From NCBI GenBank assembly GCA_003818285.1, contig RPRB01000012.1, positions 1 through 56,318 of the forward strand: 56,318 nucleotides of DNA. The letters run 5' to 3'. Positions 27,123 to 35,896 of the stretch are shown here, in pieces (position 1 is the stretch's first letter; every line of letters begins with the position of its first letter). The position numbers and the translations under genes were made by a program. The notes below the pieces were generated by a model. The model saw only the letters and a program-made list of their open reading frames with translations. It was not told the DNA's origin and made no database searches. Source of the DNA: Myxococcaceae bacterium (lineage in GTDB: Bacteria; Myxococcota; Myxococcia; Myxococcales; Myxococcaceae).

Positions 27123-27917
27123 ATGAGTTCCGACACCGAACGTCATCTCCCAGCGACGCCGTGGGGACGGGCACGGGCCTGGTCCGGCCGGATGTACTCC
27201 CGGGTCGAGTCGTATGCGAACACCCCGGCCGCATTCAGCGCGCTGCTGGTCGTCGCGGCGATCGACTCGGCGTTCTTCCCCGTCCCGCCCTTCGTCCTGC
27301 TGATCCCGATGATCATCGCGGCCCCGCACCGCTGGTTCCGCCTGACCCTCTGGGGAGCGGTGGCCTCCATCGGCGGAAGCCTGCTGGGGTACGCCATCGG
27401 GGCGGCCATGCGCGGGGGCCTCCAGCTCATCCACGTGGACCCCAACCTCCGGCTGGACCTCGGGCCAGACTGGCTCCGGAAGGCGCTCCTGGTCCTCGCC
27501 GGGCTTGCGGCCATCGTCGCGGTCCTGACCGCGCTCCAGGGCTGGCGAGAGCGCTCTGCCGCCCGGCAGAGGGCCGCGGTGGCGGGCGTGCTCGCGGTGC
27601 TCCTCGCGGCCGGGTCGCGGTGGACCGACTGGTTCGACGTGCATGGCACGCTGGCCGAGCTGCTCAGCCGGAACTGGTGGTCCCTCGCCGTGGTCTGCAT
27701 GGTGGTGCCGGCGTTCAAGCTCGCGACCATCGGCAGCGGCCTGGTCGGCGTGTCGATCGGCCCCTTCCTCGGCGCGGTGGCCGTCGCCCGCGTGGCCCGC
27801 TTCGGCGTGGCAGCTGCCCTGGCGCGGTTCGGTGGGCCACCGGTGCGTGACTGGCTTCTCAAGCACGCCCATGCCCATGCCCCGGCCGCGACGCCCGCCC
27901 GGGCGCTGGAGACCTGA
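27123..27917 (+). CDS. YqaA/VTT-type integral membrane protein
   Basis: The 264-residue protein has an N-terminal cytoplasmic segment and then hydrophobic segments. The first pair (AFSALLVVAAIDSAFFPVPPFVLLIPMIIAAP, then LTLWGAVASIGGSLLGYAIGAAM) and the last (VPAFKLATIGSGLVGVSIGPFLGAVAVARVARFGV) match the VTT/SNARE-associated (DedA-like) pattern seen in YqaA proteins. The His/Ala-rich C-terminus (HAHAHAPAAT) is odd. VTT proteins can flip lipids; that role is inferred. It diverges from the LON-domain gene. Confidence 0.75.
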   Translation: MSSDTERHLPATPWGRARAWSGRMYSRVESYANTPAAFSALLVVAAIDSAFFPVPPFVLLIPMIIAAPHRWFRLTLWGAVASIGGSLLGYAIGAAMRGGLQLIHVDPNLRLDLGPDWLRKALLVLAGLAAIVAVLTALQGWRERSAARQRAAVAGVLAVLLAAGSRWTDWFDVHGTLAELLSRNWWSLAVVCMVVPAFKLATIGSGLVGVSIGPFLGAVAVARVARFGVAAALARFGGPPVRDWLLKHAHAHAPAATPARALET

Positions 27918-28006
27918 CGGCTCGCCCCAGGATTCCGCTGTCGCTGCAGCCGACCTGCAATCGGTGGACGCCTCCAGCGTCTCCCCGGTCGGAGGAAGCC
28001 GACACC

Positions 28007-28246
28007 ATGTCTCGTCCCGCCGTTGCCGCGCTGCTCTCGTTCCTGATTCCCGGGCTCGGGCAGATCTACAACCGCGAGGTTCTTCGGGGGCTGTTCTGGC
28101 TGATCATCACCCCGGCGCTGTGGATCGGCAGCGCGGGGTTCTTCGGCTGGATCGTCCACCTCATCTCGGCCGCCACCGCGTTTCACCGGGCCGAGCTGCA
28201 GGAAGGCCGGCCCCGGCCGACCCGGCTCGACTGGCGCTCGCTGTAG
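28007..28246 (+). CDS. Small TM2-like membrane protein
   Basis: The 79-residue protein starts ALLSFLIPGLGQIYNREVLRG, the GLGQ-Y-G motif of TM2 and DUF5683-like proteins, followed by two adjacent membrane helices (LFWLIITPALWIGSAGFFGWIVHLISAATAF). It ends in a short basic tail. The function of the family is unknown. It is convergent with the ExbD gene, and the two stops share a small hairpin. Confidence 0.75.
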   Translation: MSRPAVAALLSFLIPGLGQIYNREVLRGLFWLIITPALWIGSAGFFGWIVHLISAATAFHRAELQEGRPRPTRLDWRSL

Positions 28247-28249
28247 GGT

Positions 28250-28265
28250 GACCGCGGGAGCGGTC
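28250..28265. terminator. Hairpin between convergent gene ends
   Basis: GACCGC-GGGA-GCGGTC is a perfect 6-4-6 stem-loop placed right between the stop of the small membrane protein gene and the stop of the ExbD gene. It would serve both strands. No T-run follows on the plus strand beyond TACTT. Confidence 0.5.
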
Positions 28266-28840
28266 TACTTGAGCGCGGCGGTCTTCTCGCCGCCCTCGCC
28301 GGTGGCGCCGCGGAGCACCGCGAAGTTGATGTTCCCGTAGCCGCCGCCCTGGCAGCTGAACATCACCCGCTTGATGATCCGGAAGGGCACGTCCTTGTGC
28401 CCCTGGATGTTCACCACGCCCTTGAAGGCCGTGCCGTCGTTGGCCAGGGCGTGGAGCTCCTCGGTCTCCTTCTTCTGCTCGCGGAGCTTCTCCTCCAGCG
28501 CGGGGATGGTGACGTAGTCGTCCCGCGAGAGGTCGGCCACCCGGGCCACCGAGATGCCGTTGATGATGATGTCGTCGTTGCTGACCATGATCACCGGCGC
28601 CAGCTCCAGCTCGTCCACGTGCGTGGCGGTGGGCAGCTGGATGTCCTTGGTCATGTTCAGGATCTCTCCCGTCGCCGAGAAGTTGGCGATCAGGAAGAGC
28701 ACGATGATCACGAACATGTCGACCAGTGGCGTGATCAGGAGATCCGCGTTGGTGGACTTGTGCGCGGCATGTCCATGCCCGAAGACCTTCGACTTCCTGA
28801 GGCGCTTGCCGAAGCGCTTGCCCGGGGTTTCGATGGCCAT
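28265..28840 (-). CDS. ExbD/TolR-family biopolymer transporter, second copy
   Basis: The 191-residue protein has a basic N-terminus, one membrane helix with the essential Asp (NADLLITPLVDMFVIIVLFLIAN), and a periplasmic domain. With the partner ExbB/TolQ protein it would harness proton flow for energising outer membrane processes. It begins 2 bp after the stop of the first ExbD gene. The periplasmic domain (VSNDDIIINGISVARV) follows TolR-like lines but is longer than usual, with a helical KLREQKKETEELHAL insertion. Confidence 0.9.
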   Translation of the reverse strand: MAIETPGKRFGKRLRKSKVFGHGHAAHKSTNADLLITPLVDMFVIIVLFLIANFSATGEILNMTKDIQLPTATHVDELELAPVIMVSNDDIIINGISVARVADLSRDDYVTIPALEEKLREQKKETEELHALANDGTAFKGVVNIQGHKDVPFRIIKRVMFSCQGGGYGNINFAVLRGATGEGGEKTAALK

Positions 28841-28842
28841 GG

Positions 28843-29325
28843 TCAGGTACTCACGGGCGCGACCGACACCGAGGGGAAGCCGTCACCGATGCATTCGTCG
28901 ATGACGTGCACCAGGTCCTCGTAACGGACCGCGTCCTCGGTCTGCACGGTGATCGCCGTCTGGTCGGGGCCGAGCTTCTCCTTCACGTCCTTGAAACGCT
29001 CGGAGAGCTTGGTGAGGTCGATCTGCTGCTTGGCGTCCCGGACGATGAGGATGGGGTCGAAGCTGGTGGTGCCGACCGTGAGCCGGAGGTCCTTCTCCGA
29101 GAGGAGCAGCGTCACCGGGACGGTCTTGTCGTCCTTCTCCGGCGTGGGGTCGCCGTCGCCGCCGCCACCGGAGACTTGGAGGCGCCCGATCTGCGTCCAC
29201 ACTGCGGTCATGATGAGGAAGCTGATGGTCACTGCCATCAGGTCGATGAAGGGGACCAGGTTGATGGTGGCGTCCAAGGGCTTCTTGGGGCCCTTGGCAT
29301 CACCGAGGTCCATCCCGCCGGCCAT
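28843..29325 (-). CDS. ExbD/TolR-family biopolymer transporter, first copy
   Basis: The 160-residue protein has its single membrane helix in INLVPFIDLMAVTISFLIMTAVW with the conserved Asp, then a Gly/Asp-rich linker (GGGGDGDPTPEKDD), and a TolR-like periplasmic fold (VTLLLSEKDLRLTVG). Its genes sit between ExbB and a second ExbD in one operon. Systems with two ExbD proteins are common in Myxococcota and are linked to TonB-like transport or motility machineries. The substrate system is not identified here; a TonB-like kinase lies 22 kb away. Confidence 0.9.
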   Translation of the reverse strand: MAGGMDLGDAKGPKKPLDATINLVPFIDLMAVTISFLIMTAVWTQIGRLQVSGGGGDGDPTPEKDDKTVPVTLLLSEKDLRLTVGTTSFDPILIVRDAKQQIDLTKLSERFKDVKEKLGPDQTAITVQTEDAVRYEDLVHVIDECIGDGFPSVSVAPVST

Positions 29326-29374
29326 GCGCGCTCTCTCCGGTCTCTAGGGTGTGGCGTGGGAGTCGACGAGGCCG

Positions 29375-30109
29375 CTAGTCCTCGTCGCGTCCTGCGGAGA
29401 CGGTCAGGTTCTTGAACTTGTCCTTGTTGTTCACCACCAGGTTCAGCACCGAGACGCTGGTCTCGTTGATGTCGTTGATCAGGCTCTGCGTCCGACCGTT
29501 GAGGACCGAGAACATGATCAGCGCCGGGATGGCGATGAGCAGCCCGAAGAAGGTGCAGTTCATCGCCTCGGAGATGCCCTGGGAGAGGATGGTGGCCTTG
29601 TCCGCCGGGTTCACGTGGGCCACGGCCTCGAAGCACTGGATCAGACCGTTCACCGTTCCGAGGAGTCCGGCGAGCATCGCCGCGTTCCCGAGCATCGCCA
29701 GGTAGCCGGTGCGGGCCTCGAGCTTGGGCGTCTCGCGGAGGCTGGCCTCGTCCAGGGCCGCCTGCACCTCGTCCTCGCCCTTGGGCACGTTCATCAGACC
29801 CGCCTTCACCACGTTGGTGAGCGGGGTGCTCTTCTGGCCGGCCACGTAGTTGATCGCCTTGTCCAGGTCACCGGCGTAGATGTGCTTCTTCAGCCCCCGC
29901 AGGAAGCCGTCCTTGTTGATCGGCGCGGAGAAGAAGAGCACCACTATCCGCTCGATGATGATCGCCAGGGCGATCACGCCGCAGATGGCGATGGGGTACA
30001 TGCCGCTCTTGCCGGCGCGGAAGCGCGCGGCCATCTGGTCGAAGAAGGAGCCGGACGCGGTCGCCTCGGCGGCGAGCAGCGTCAGCTTGGTCAGGAGCCC
30101 CACGGTCAT
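29375..30109 (-). CDS. MotA/TolQ/ExbB proton channel family protein
   Basis: The 244-residue protein has three expected membrane regions: an N-terminal one (SGMYPIAICGVIALAIIIERIVVLFF), and the conserved pair GYLAMLGNAAMLAGLLGTVNGLIQCFEAV and GISEAMNCTFFGLLIAIPALIMFSVLN. The GLLGTV...GISEA spacing is the channel signature. It is the first gene of an ExbB-ExbD-ExbD operon and probably forms a pentameric channel with ExbD helices inside. A Thr-rich N-terminal region is short. A promoter with a TTGACA box lies about 95 bp upstream. Confidence 0.93.
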   Translation of the reverse strand: MTVGLLTKLTLLAAEATASGSFFDQMAARFRAGKSGMYPIAICGVIALAIIIERIVVLFFSAPINKDGFLRGLKKHIYAGDLDKAINYVAGQKSTPLTNVVKAGLMNVPKGEDEVQAALDEASLRETPKLEARTGYLAMLGNAAMLAGLLGTVNGLIQCFEAVAHVNPADKATILSQGISEAMNCTFFGLLIAIPALIMFSVLNGRTQSLINDINETSVSVLNLVVNNKDKFKNLTVSAGRDED

Positions 30110-30201
30110 CGATGCCTCCGAACTGGCCAGCGCACCACGACGGTCGCCTCGGACCGCCGGGTCACGCTGGAACCCTGGAATTCAGGGGGACGTGAAGGTG
30201 C

Positions 30202-30232
30202 ATCCTACGTCCCGCACTGAGCAACCTGTCAA
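30202..30232 (-). promoter_or_regulatory. Candidate housekeeping promoter of the exbB-exbD-exbD operon
   Basis: On the minus strand, TTGACA (30232-30227) and TAGGAT (30207-30202) are separated by 19 bp. The -35 is a perfect consensus and the -10 matches at four of six positions, but the spacer is 2 bp long. The predicted leader before the ATG at 30109 is about 85 nt. Confidence 0.5.
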
Positions 30233-30322
30233 GAATACGAGGTAGGGAAGTACGCGCAAACTCTCCATATTTTTGGCCCACGGGACAACTCACAGCGGGA
30301 CCAAAACGGGTGAGTCGCGCGG

Positions 30323-32308
30323 TCAGGCCTCACCCTTCGAGACCGGGGCGCCGTCCTCGTCCGAGGCCCGCTCCAGGTCCAGGATGCGGGCCTCTCCCAC
30401 GTAGGCCTTGGTCTCGAAGCGGGTGATCCGGCCGATCTTCCGGACGATCTCCTTCATCCGCTCGGCCTCCTTGTGAATGATGTCCACCTTGGCCCAGGCG
30501 TAGTCGTCCGGCCCGAGCTTCCGCTTCAGGAGCTCGGCGTAGCCGAGCACGGAGGTCAGCGGCTGGTTCAGCTCGTGGGCCGCCGTGCCGGCGAGGGCGA
30601 TCATCTCCGCGCTCCGCTCGCTGCGCTCCAGCCGCAGGGTGGCGTCGGAGAGCTTGCGCTCGAGCTGCACCCGGTCACGCAGGTCGCGGAGGATGCCCAC
30701 CGTGGCCACCTCGCGCGCGCCCTCGTAGAGGATGGAACCGGTCATGTTCACCGGGACCCGCTCCCCGGACTTGGTGACGACCGCCTGGCGGGTGAGCGCC
30801 AGCCGGCCCGGGCCGCCGTGCTCGGAAGAGCGCATCCGCTCCAGGAGCTCCGCGCCCACGCCCTCGCCGACGAAGAAGTCCGCGGCGCTGAGCCGCGCGA
30901 GCGCCTCCTGGGCGGAATAGCCGGTGAGCGCCTCGGCGCCCTTGTTGAAGAGGACGAAGCGGCCCTTCATGTCCATGGCCACCACCGCGTCCACGGTGTT
31001 GTCGACCAGCTTCTCCAGGAACTCCTTGGTCCGGCGCAGCTCGTTCTCGATACGCCGAGGCTCGGTGACGTCACGGAAGCTGAGGATGGCCGCGGCGTCT
31101 CCCTCGCGCAGGGGCGCGCCGCTCACCGAGAGCGTCAGGTGACGGCTGAACGGAGTGCGGGCCTGCACGTCCACGTCGCGCTGGACCTCGCCCCGAGCCA
31201 CGGCGCAGAGCAGCGCGGTGAGCGCCTCGGCGCCCAGTGCCCCGGTCAGGTCCTCGACGTGGCGCCCTTCGAGCTGGGCCGGATCCACCTCGAGCATGCC
31301 GGCGCCGGCCGGGTTGAGGAGCAGCACCCGACCCTTCCCGTCGAGGATGGCGATGCCTTCGGAGACGTGGGCGAAGAAGGCCTGGTAGCGCTGGAGCTCC
31401 GCGGCCTTCTGCTCCGCGACGAGGCGGGCGGACTTCTCGCGCTCGGATTCGCCGCGGACGGACTCGAAGAGGTGTGCGTTCCGCAGCGCCACCGCGGTCG
31501 CGTGGCCCACCGTGGCCAGGAAGGCCACCTCGGCGGGCGTGAAGGCGGGACGAGTGCCCGAGGCGCGCACCAGGAGCACGCCCAGCACCTTGCCCTGCAC
31601 GCTCAACGGGAGAGCGGCGATCGAGCGCACCCCCGCGGCGGCGACTCGCTCATGCATCCCCTCGAGGAGCGGGTGGCTCGGGACGTCCTCCACCACGGTG
31701 GCCAGCCCCGTGCGCAGGCACTGTCGCACCTCGGGGTAGCGGTCCATCTCGATCCGCAGATTCTTGATGTCCGGCGCGTCGCTGGCGGCGACCACCACCG
31801 CCGAGCCGGCGCCGTCGTCGAGGAGCAGGCTCGCGCGTGGGATGCCCAGGATCTCCGCCAGCCGCCGGGTGACGTCGTGCAGCAGCGCGTCCACGTCGGT
31901 CGATTCCGCGTACCGGGCGGTGAGCTCGAGCAGCAGGTCCAGATTGCGCTGCTGGATGCGCGACTGGAGATCGAGGGCGTGCCGCTCGCGCGCCTTCTCC
32001 AGGCGCCACCGGAGCTCGCTCTCGAGCTGTCCGACGGTCATCAGCGCATCGGCCGGGATGCCGGCCATCGAGCGGCGCCGGAGCACGCCCTGGTCGACCA
32101 GCGCGAGCACCGCGTGATCCCCGCCCTGCGTCACGCACTGGAGGAGCTCGTCCGCTTCGGGGACGGTCAGGTCGACCACGACGTAGCTCGCGTCGGCGAT
32201 CCGACCCGCGGGCCAGAACTCCACATCGCTCCCGAGCAGGGCAGCTGTCACCCGGTCCCTGAGACCGGAGCTGTCCGGCAGCAGGACCAGGCCCGAACGA
32301 GGCGCCAT
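30323..32308 (-). CDS. GAF-PAS-PAS-HisKA sensor protein lacking an ATPase domain
   Basis: The 661-residue protein starts at the ATG at 32308. It has a degenerate receiver-like N-terminal part (residues about 5-105), a GAF domain (RNLDLLLELTARYAESTD, IPRASLLLDDG, LGVLLVRASG), two PAS domains (QAFFAHVSEGIAILDGKGRVLLLN, and NTVDAVVAMDMKGRFVLFN), and a HisKA dimerisation helix (LAGTAAHELNQPLTSVLGYAELL). It then ends after DLERASDEDGAPVSKGEA, without any HATPase_c domain. The phospho-acceptor His is present, so it may be phosphorylated by another kinase or act as a dimeric sensor. It diverges from the GTPase pair with 34 bp between starts. Confidence 0.88.
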   Translation of the reverse strand: MAPRSGLVLLPDSSGLRDRVTAALLGSDVEFWPAGRIADASYVVVDLTVPEADELLQCVTQGGDHAVLALVDQGVLRRRSMAGIPADALMTVGQLESELRWRLEKARERHALDLQSRIQQRNLDLLLELTARYAESTDVDALLHDVTRRLAEILGIPRASLLLDDGAGSAVVVAASDAPDIKNLRIEMDRYPEVRQCLRTGLATVVEDVPSHPLLEGMHERVAAAGVRSIAALPLSVQGKVLGVLLVRASGTRPAFTPAEVAFLATVGHATAVALRNAHLFESVRGESEREKSARLVAEQKAAELQRYQAFFAHVSEGIAILDGKGRVLLLNPAGAGMLEVDPAQLEGRHVEDLTGALGAEALTALLCAVARGEVQRDVDVQARTPFSRHLTLSVSGAPLREGDAAAILSFRDVTEPRRIENELRRTKEFLEKLVDNTVDAVVAMDMKGRFVLFNKGAEALTGYSAQEALARLSAADFFVGEGVGAELLERMRSSEHGGPGRLALTRQAVVTKSGERVPVNMTGSILYEGAREVATVGILRDLRDRVQLERKLSDATLRLERSERSAEMIALAGTAAHELNQPLTSVLGYAELLKRKLGPDDYAWAKVDIIHKEAERMKEIVRKIGRITRFETKAYVGEARILDLERASDEDGAPVSKGEA

Positions 32309-32342
32309 CGACACCCTCCGGGATGCTAGCACCAAAGCCGCC

Positions 32343-34106
32343 GTGACCACTGAACCCCACACCCCGGCGCTGGTGGAGGCGCTCCGCGAGGTCGCCGCGG
32401 CCACCGATCGGTTGCCCGACGCGGCCGGAACCGAGACCCGGGCGCTCGCACGGCGGGTGCACACGCGAATCGTGCGGGATCTCCTGCCGCGCCTGTCGAG
32501 CGACGCTCCGCTGCTCCTGGTCGCGGTGGCCGGCCCGAACAACGTGGGGAAGTCCACGCTCTTCAACACCCTGGTGGGGGCGAATCTCTCGCCGGCGCGG
32601 GCCGAGGGCGGCCTCACCCAGCAGTGTCTCGCCGCGGCCACGCCGGAGACCGCGAGCGGTCCGGGGCGAGAGGCGCTCTCCGCACGCTACGAGGTGGTGC
32701 TCGTGCCACCCGGGGCACGGGCGCCGGTGACCGAGCCGGGTCCACCCGGACGCCTCTTCCTGACCTCGACTCCCACGCTGCCGCCGGGACTGGTCCTCGT
32801 GGACACGCCGGACTTCGACAGCGTGGTCCGCCAGAACCGGCTGCGGAGCGAGGCGTTGCTCCTCACCGTCGACGTCCTGGTCTTCGTCGTTTCCCGCCAC
32901 ACCTACCAGAACGCCGCGCTGGTGGACGTGGTGCGTGAAGCCGTGGGCCGCGGCCGTCCGTGGGTGGTGGTGTACAACGAGGCGCCCGAGCTGGAGACGG
33001 TGCGTGCCCACCTGGACAAGCTCGCCGCCGACGTGGGCGCTCCGCCCTTCGCGCGCTACCGGAGCCCGCACGACCCCGAGGTGGAGGCGGGCCGGCGACG
33101 ACTCTCGGTCCAGGCAGTGGACGGCGGGCCCGGGCTCGGAGAGCTGCTCGGGGACCCCGAGCGCGGAGCGTCGCTCCGCACCCGCGCACGGGCCGCCGCG
33201 CTGCGCGATGCCGGCGCCGAGCTCCGGGAGCTGGCGACCCAGGTGCGAGCGCTCGCGAGCGAGCCGGAGCGGCTGCGGACTCGCCTCCGTCACGGGCTGG
33301 CCGAGGTGGGGGCGCGAGCAGCGCTCCGGGCGGTCCCCGCCGACGTGCTGCTCGAGGCCTTCCGCGACGAGCTGGACGCGCGCAGCCCGGTCAATCGGTG
33401 GATCCGCCGGCCGTTTCGGGGGCTCGCCGCGGCGCTGGGCGCGGTGGGCCGCAAGCTCCGCTCCTCGTTCAGCCCGTCCCAGCCCGAGGCGCTGGAGGCG
33501 ACGGCGGGGGCTGCCACCGACGCGGCGCTGCGCGATGGCGTGCGGCAGCTGGTGGAGTCGCTCGGTCCCGAGCTGGGCGCCTGGCGCGGGGACCCGGGCA
33601 CGCGCGAGGCGCTGGGCGAGGCGCTCGGCCTCCGCACCCTCGCCGCGCTCCAGGCTCCCGGCCCGCTGGTGGAGGACGCCTCGCTGAGGGAGGACCGCGC
33701 GCAGCTGCTGGCCCGATGCCGCGAGCTGGTGCGCAGCCATCTCCCTGGCGGGTTCCAGGAGGGAGCGATCCAGGCGCTGGCGACGCTGGTCTACTCGGTG
33801 CCGGCGAGCGCCGCGGCGGTGGTGACGGTGGCCACCGGTGGCATCGGCCACGACGCGGTGGTGTGGGTGGGGACGCTGCTCACCACGCCGCTGCTGGAGC
33901 GATTCGTGGATCTGCTGGGGAGCGGAGTGCGCGGCGAGGTGGTGCGCACGTGGTCGGAGCAGCACGGCGGCTCGCTGGGTCGGGCGCTCGAGGCGAGGCT
34001 CTTCGGCGCGCTGCTCCAGCGGCTCGACTCTCAGGTGACGGCCGCCGAGACCGCCGCGGCCGCGTTCTCCAGGGCCGCGGATCAGCTGGAGGGAGGCGAC
34101 GCATGA
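32343..34106 (+). CDS. Dynamin-like GTPase, first of a tandem pair
   Basis: The 587-residue protein begins at a GTG (32343). Its GTPase core has G1 GPNNVGKS at 64-71, G2 Thr92 (GGLTQQ), G3 DTPDF at 154-158, and a G4-like YNEA at 211-214 instead of NKxD. The middle is helical, Arg/Ala/Glu-rich, with a basic amphipathic segment (NRWIRRPFRGLAAALGAVGRKLRSSF) near 375-400. A hydrophobic hairpin at about 475-516 (LATLVYSVPASAAAVVTVATGG and later VVWVGTLLTTPLL) could insert into membranes. This is the layout of bacterial dynamin-like proteins or YfjP/GTPase-HSR1 relatives. Its stop overlaps the start of the second GTPase gene by four bases. Confidence 0.8.
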   Translation: MTTEPHTPALVEALREVAAATDRLPDAAGTETRALARRVHTRIVRDLLPRLSSDAPLLLVAVAGPNNVGKSTLFNTLVGANLSPARAEGGLTQQCLAAATPETASGPGREALSARYEVVLVPPGARAPVTEPGPPGRLFLTSTPTLPPGLVLVDTPDFDSVVRQNRLRSEALLLTVDVLVFVVSRHTYQNAALVDVVREAVGRGRPWVVVYNEAPELETVRAHLDKLAADVGAPPFARYRSPHDPEVEAGRRRLSVQAVDGGPGLGELLGDPERGASLRTRARAAALRDAGAELRELATQVRALASEPERLRTRLRHGLAEVGARAALRAVPADVLLEAFRDELDARSPVNRWIRRPFRGLAAALGAVGRKLRSSFSPSQPEALEATAGAATDAALRDGVRQLVESLGPELGAWRGDPGTREALGEALGLRTLAALQAPGPLVEDASLREDRAQLLARCRELVRSHLPGGFQEGAIQALATLVYSVPASAAAVVTVATGGIGHDAVVWVGTLLTTPLLERFVDLLGSGVRGEVVRTWSEQHGGSLGRALEARLFGALLQRLDSQVTAAETAAAAFSRAADQLEGGDA

Positions 34107-35830
34107 GGTGGTTCCGACGGGCGAAGCAGGACGAGGCGCCGCCGGCCGCGCTGCCCGAGCCGGAGCTGGTCCGGTCCCGGCTTCAGCTGGCGTGCGAGCT
34201 CCCGGCGCTGGCCGATGCCCGTGCGCTGCTGGAGCGGCTCGCCGAGGACTATGCCCGGACCCGTGCGCTCGCCGAGCGGCCGCTGCGCATCGCGCTGGTG
34301 GGCTCGACGGGAGCCGGCAAGTCCACCCTGCTCAACGCGCTGGCCGGAACGGTGCTCGCCCGCGAGGGAGTGGATCGGCCCACCTCGAGCGAGGCGGTGG
34401 CCTACGCCCCGTCCGACGCGGACCTGGGCACCCTCGGGTCGGTCGTGCCGCGGGTGGTGCGGTACCTGACCGAGGCGGGGAGCGCGTGGTCCGGCCAGGT
34501 GTTCGTCGACACGCCCGACCTCAACTCCGTGGCCCGGGAGAACGCCGCGGCGGCGGTGGCGGTGCTCGACCAGGTGGACGCGGCGCTGGTGGTGTTCCAC
34601 CGCGGTTCGGTTGCCGAGGCGCGACCCTCGGAGGCGCTCCGCCCCTTCGGCCGACGCCGGGCGCTGCTCGGGGTGGTGAACTTCGCGGACCAGCTGGGAC
34701 CGGAGGCCAGGGCGACGCTGCGCGAGCAGGTCGGAAGAGTGCTCCAGTCGGAGCTGGGCCTCGCCGAGCCGCCCCCGGTGTTCGTGGTGAGCGCGCTGAA
34801 GGCACGGCTGGGCGAGCCGCTGGACGACGACTGGCAGGCGCTCACGGCGCAGCTGCGCAGCCTCGCCGAGGCCGGAGTCGCCACCGAGCTTCGCCGGCGG
34901 AATGCCGAGGCGCTGTTCGGTCAGATCCGCGCCCGGGTGGCGGAGGCGCTGAGGGTGACCGAGGAGGCGCGCGGCGAGGTGCGCAAGGCGCTCGAGATGG
35001 GGCTCGCCGAGGTGCGCTCGCCGCTCGGGGACGATTTCCGTGTGCGGCTCGGCGGCGCCGGCGGCTTCCTCCGCCAGAGCGTGCGGCGTCAGGCAGCGGG
35101 GCGGCTCACCGGGCCGATCGGCTGGGGGCTGCGCCTGTCGGGATGGGGGTCGGGAGGGCTTGCCGGGGCAGCGCTGGCGTCGCAGGCGAGCCTCCCGGCG
35201 GGGCTGCTGGTGGCGGCGACCGGTGCGGTGCTGGACGAGGTGCAGTCGCGGGGGCGGCAGGCGGCGGCGGAGCGGGTGGTGGCGTCGTCGGACGGGGCGC
35301 TCGATGCGCTGGCGCGCCAGGCGCTCGCCCCGGCACGGGCGATCGCCGCCGAGTCGGGGCTTCCCGCCGAGGTGACCGGGTTGCCGGAGCATCCGGCGTG
35401 GGTGGCCCGGCTCGCCGGCGCTCGCGCGCTGGCCTGGCGCGAGGTGACCGGGCCGATGCTCGACGGGGCGGTGCAGGGGTGGTGGCGCTGGGCGCGGCTG
35501 TTGCTCGTGCCGCTGGTGCAGCTGCCGCTGCTCGGGCTCGTCGGTCACGTGGGCTACCGCGTCGCGCGGGCGTACTGGGAAGGGCAGTGGCTGCCGGGCG
35601 GCTACTTCCTGAATGCCGGCGTGCTGGCGCTGCTGTGGACGGTGGCCGGGACGGTCATCGCCGGTCTCACCCTCGCCGGCGTCGCGGCGGCGCTCGCGCG
35701 CGCGGGCGAGGCGTCGTTCCTGCGGGCGGTCGACGGAGTGAACGCCGATCTCCGTGTCGAGGTGGACCGGGCGCTGGAGAAGCCGCGCGAGGCGGCGAGA
35801 CAGCTCGTGGAACCGGACTCGAAGGCCTGA
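34103..35830 (+). CDS. Dynamin-like GTPase with C-terminal membrane helices, second of a tandem pair
   Basis: The 575-residue protein starts at the ATG at 34103. It has G1 GSTGAGKS at 67-74, G2 around PTSSEAV, G3 DTPDL at 136-140, and NFAD at 193-196 in the G4 position. A helical middle (AEALRVTEEARGEVRKALEMG) is followed by a hydrophobic segment (GSGGLAGAALASQASLPAGLLVAATGAV). Near the C-terminus come two strong membrane helices (ARLLLVPLVQLPLLGLVGHVGY, and NAGVLALLWTVAGTVIAGLTLAGVAAALA). The two genes differ enough to be heteromeric partners rather than recent duplicates. The pair probably remodels or tethers membrane; no experimental homologue can be named from sequence alone. Confidence 0.8.
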   Translation: MRWFRRAKQDEAPPAALPEPELVRSRLQLACELPALADARALLERLAEDYARTRALAERPLRIALVGSTGAGKSTLLNALAGTVLAREGVDRPTSSEAVAYAPSDADLGTLGSVVPRVVRYLTEAGSAWSGQVFVDTPDLNSVARENAAAAVAVLDQVDAALVVFHRGSVAEARPSEALRPFGRRRALLGVVNFADQLGPEARATLREQVGRVLQSELGLAEPPPVFVVSALKARLGEPLDDDWQALTAQLRSLAEAGVATELRRRNAEALFGQIRARVAEALRVTEEARGEVRKALEMGLAEVRSPLGDDFRVRLGGAGGFLRQSVRRQAAGRLTGPIGWGLRLSGWGSGGLAGAALASQASLPAGLLVAATGAVLDEVQSRGRQAAAERVVASSDGALDALARQALAPARAIAAESGLPAEVTGLPEHPAWVARLAGARALAWREVTGPMLDGAVQGWWRWARLLLVPLVQLPLLGLVGHVGYRVARAYWEGQWLPGGYFLNAGVLALLWTVAGTVIAGLTLAGVAAALARAGEASFLRAVDGVNADLRVEVDRALEKPREAARQLVEPDSKA

Positions 35831-35896
35831 GCCGCGGGGCAGCGACGAGCTCGCAGGCCGTCCGCACTTCGCGAGGCGCGCCGGGCCGCGGCGTCA

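Noticed and set aside
30473-32329. Long open frame of 618 codons on the plus strand
   Set aside because: It is antisense to the GAF-PAS-HisKA gene, has His/Arg/Gly-rich unnatural composition and no domain motifs; long shadow frames are expected at this GC content.
32960-34102. Upstream extension of the second GTPase in the same frame
   Set aside because: The extension overlaps the first GTPase in another phase and is Arg/Gly-rich; the ATG at 34103 with an ATGA overlap is the natural start.
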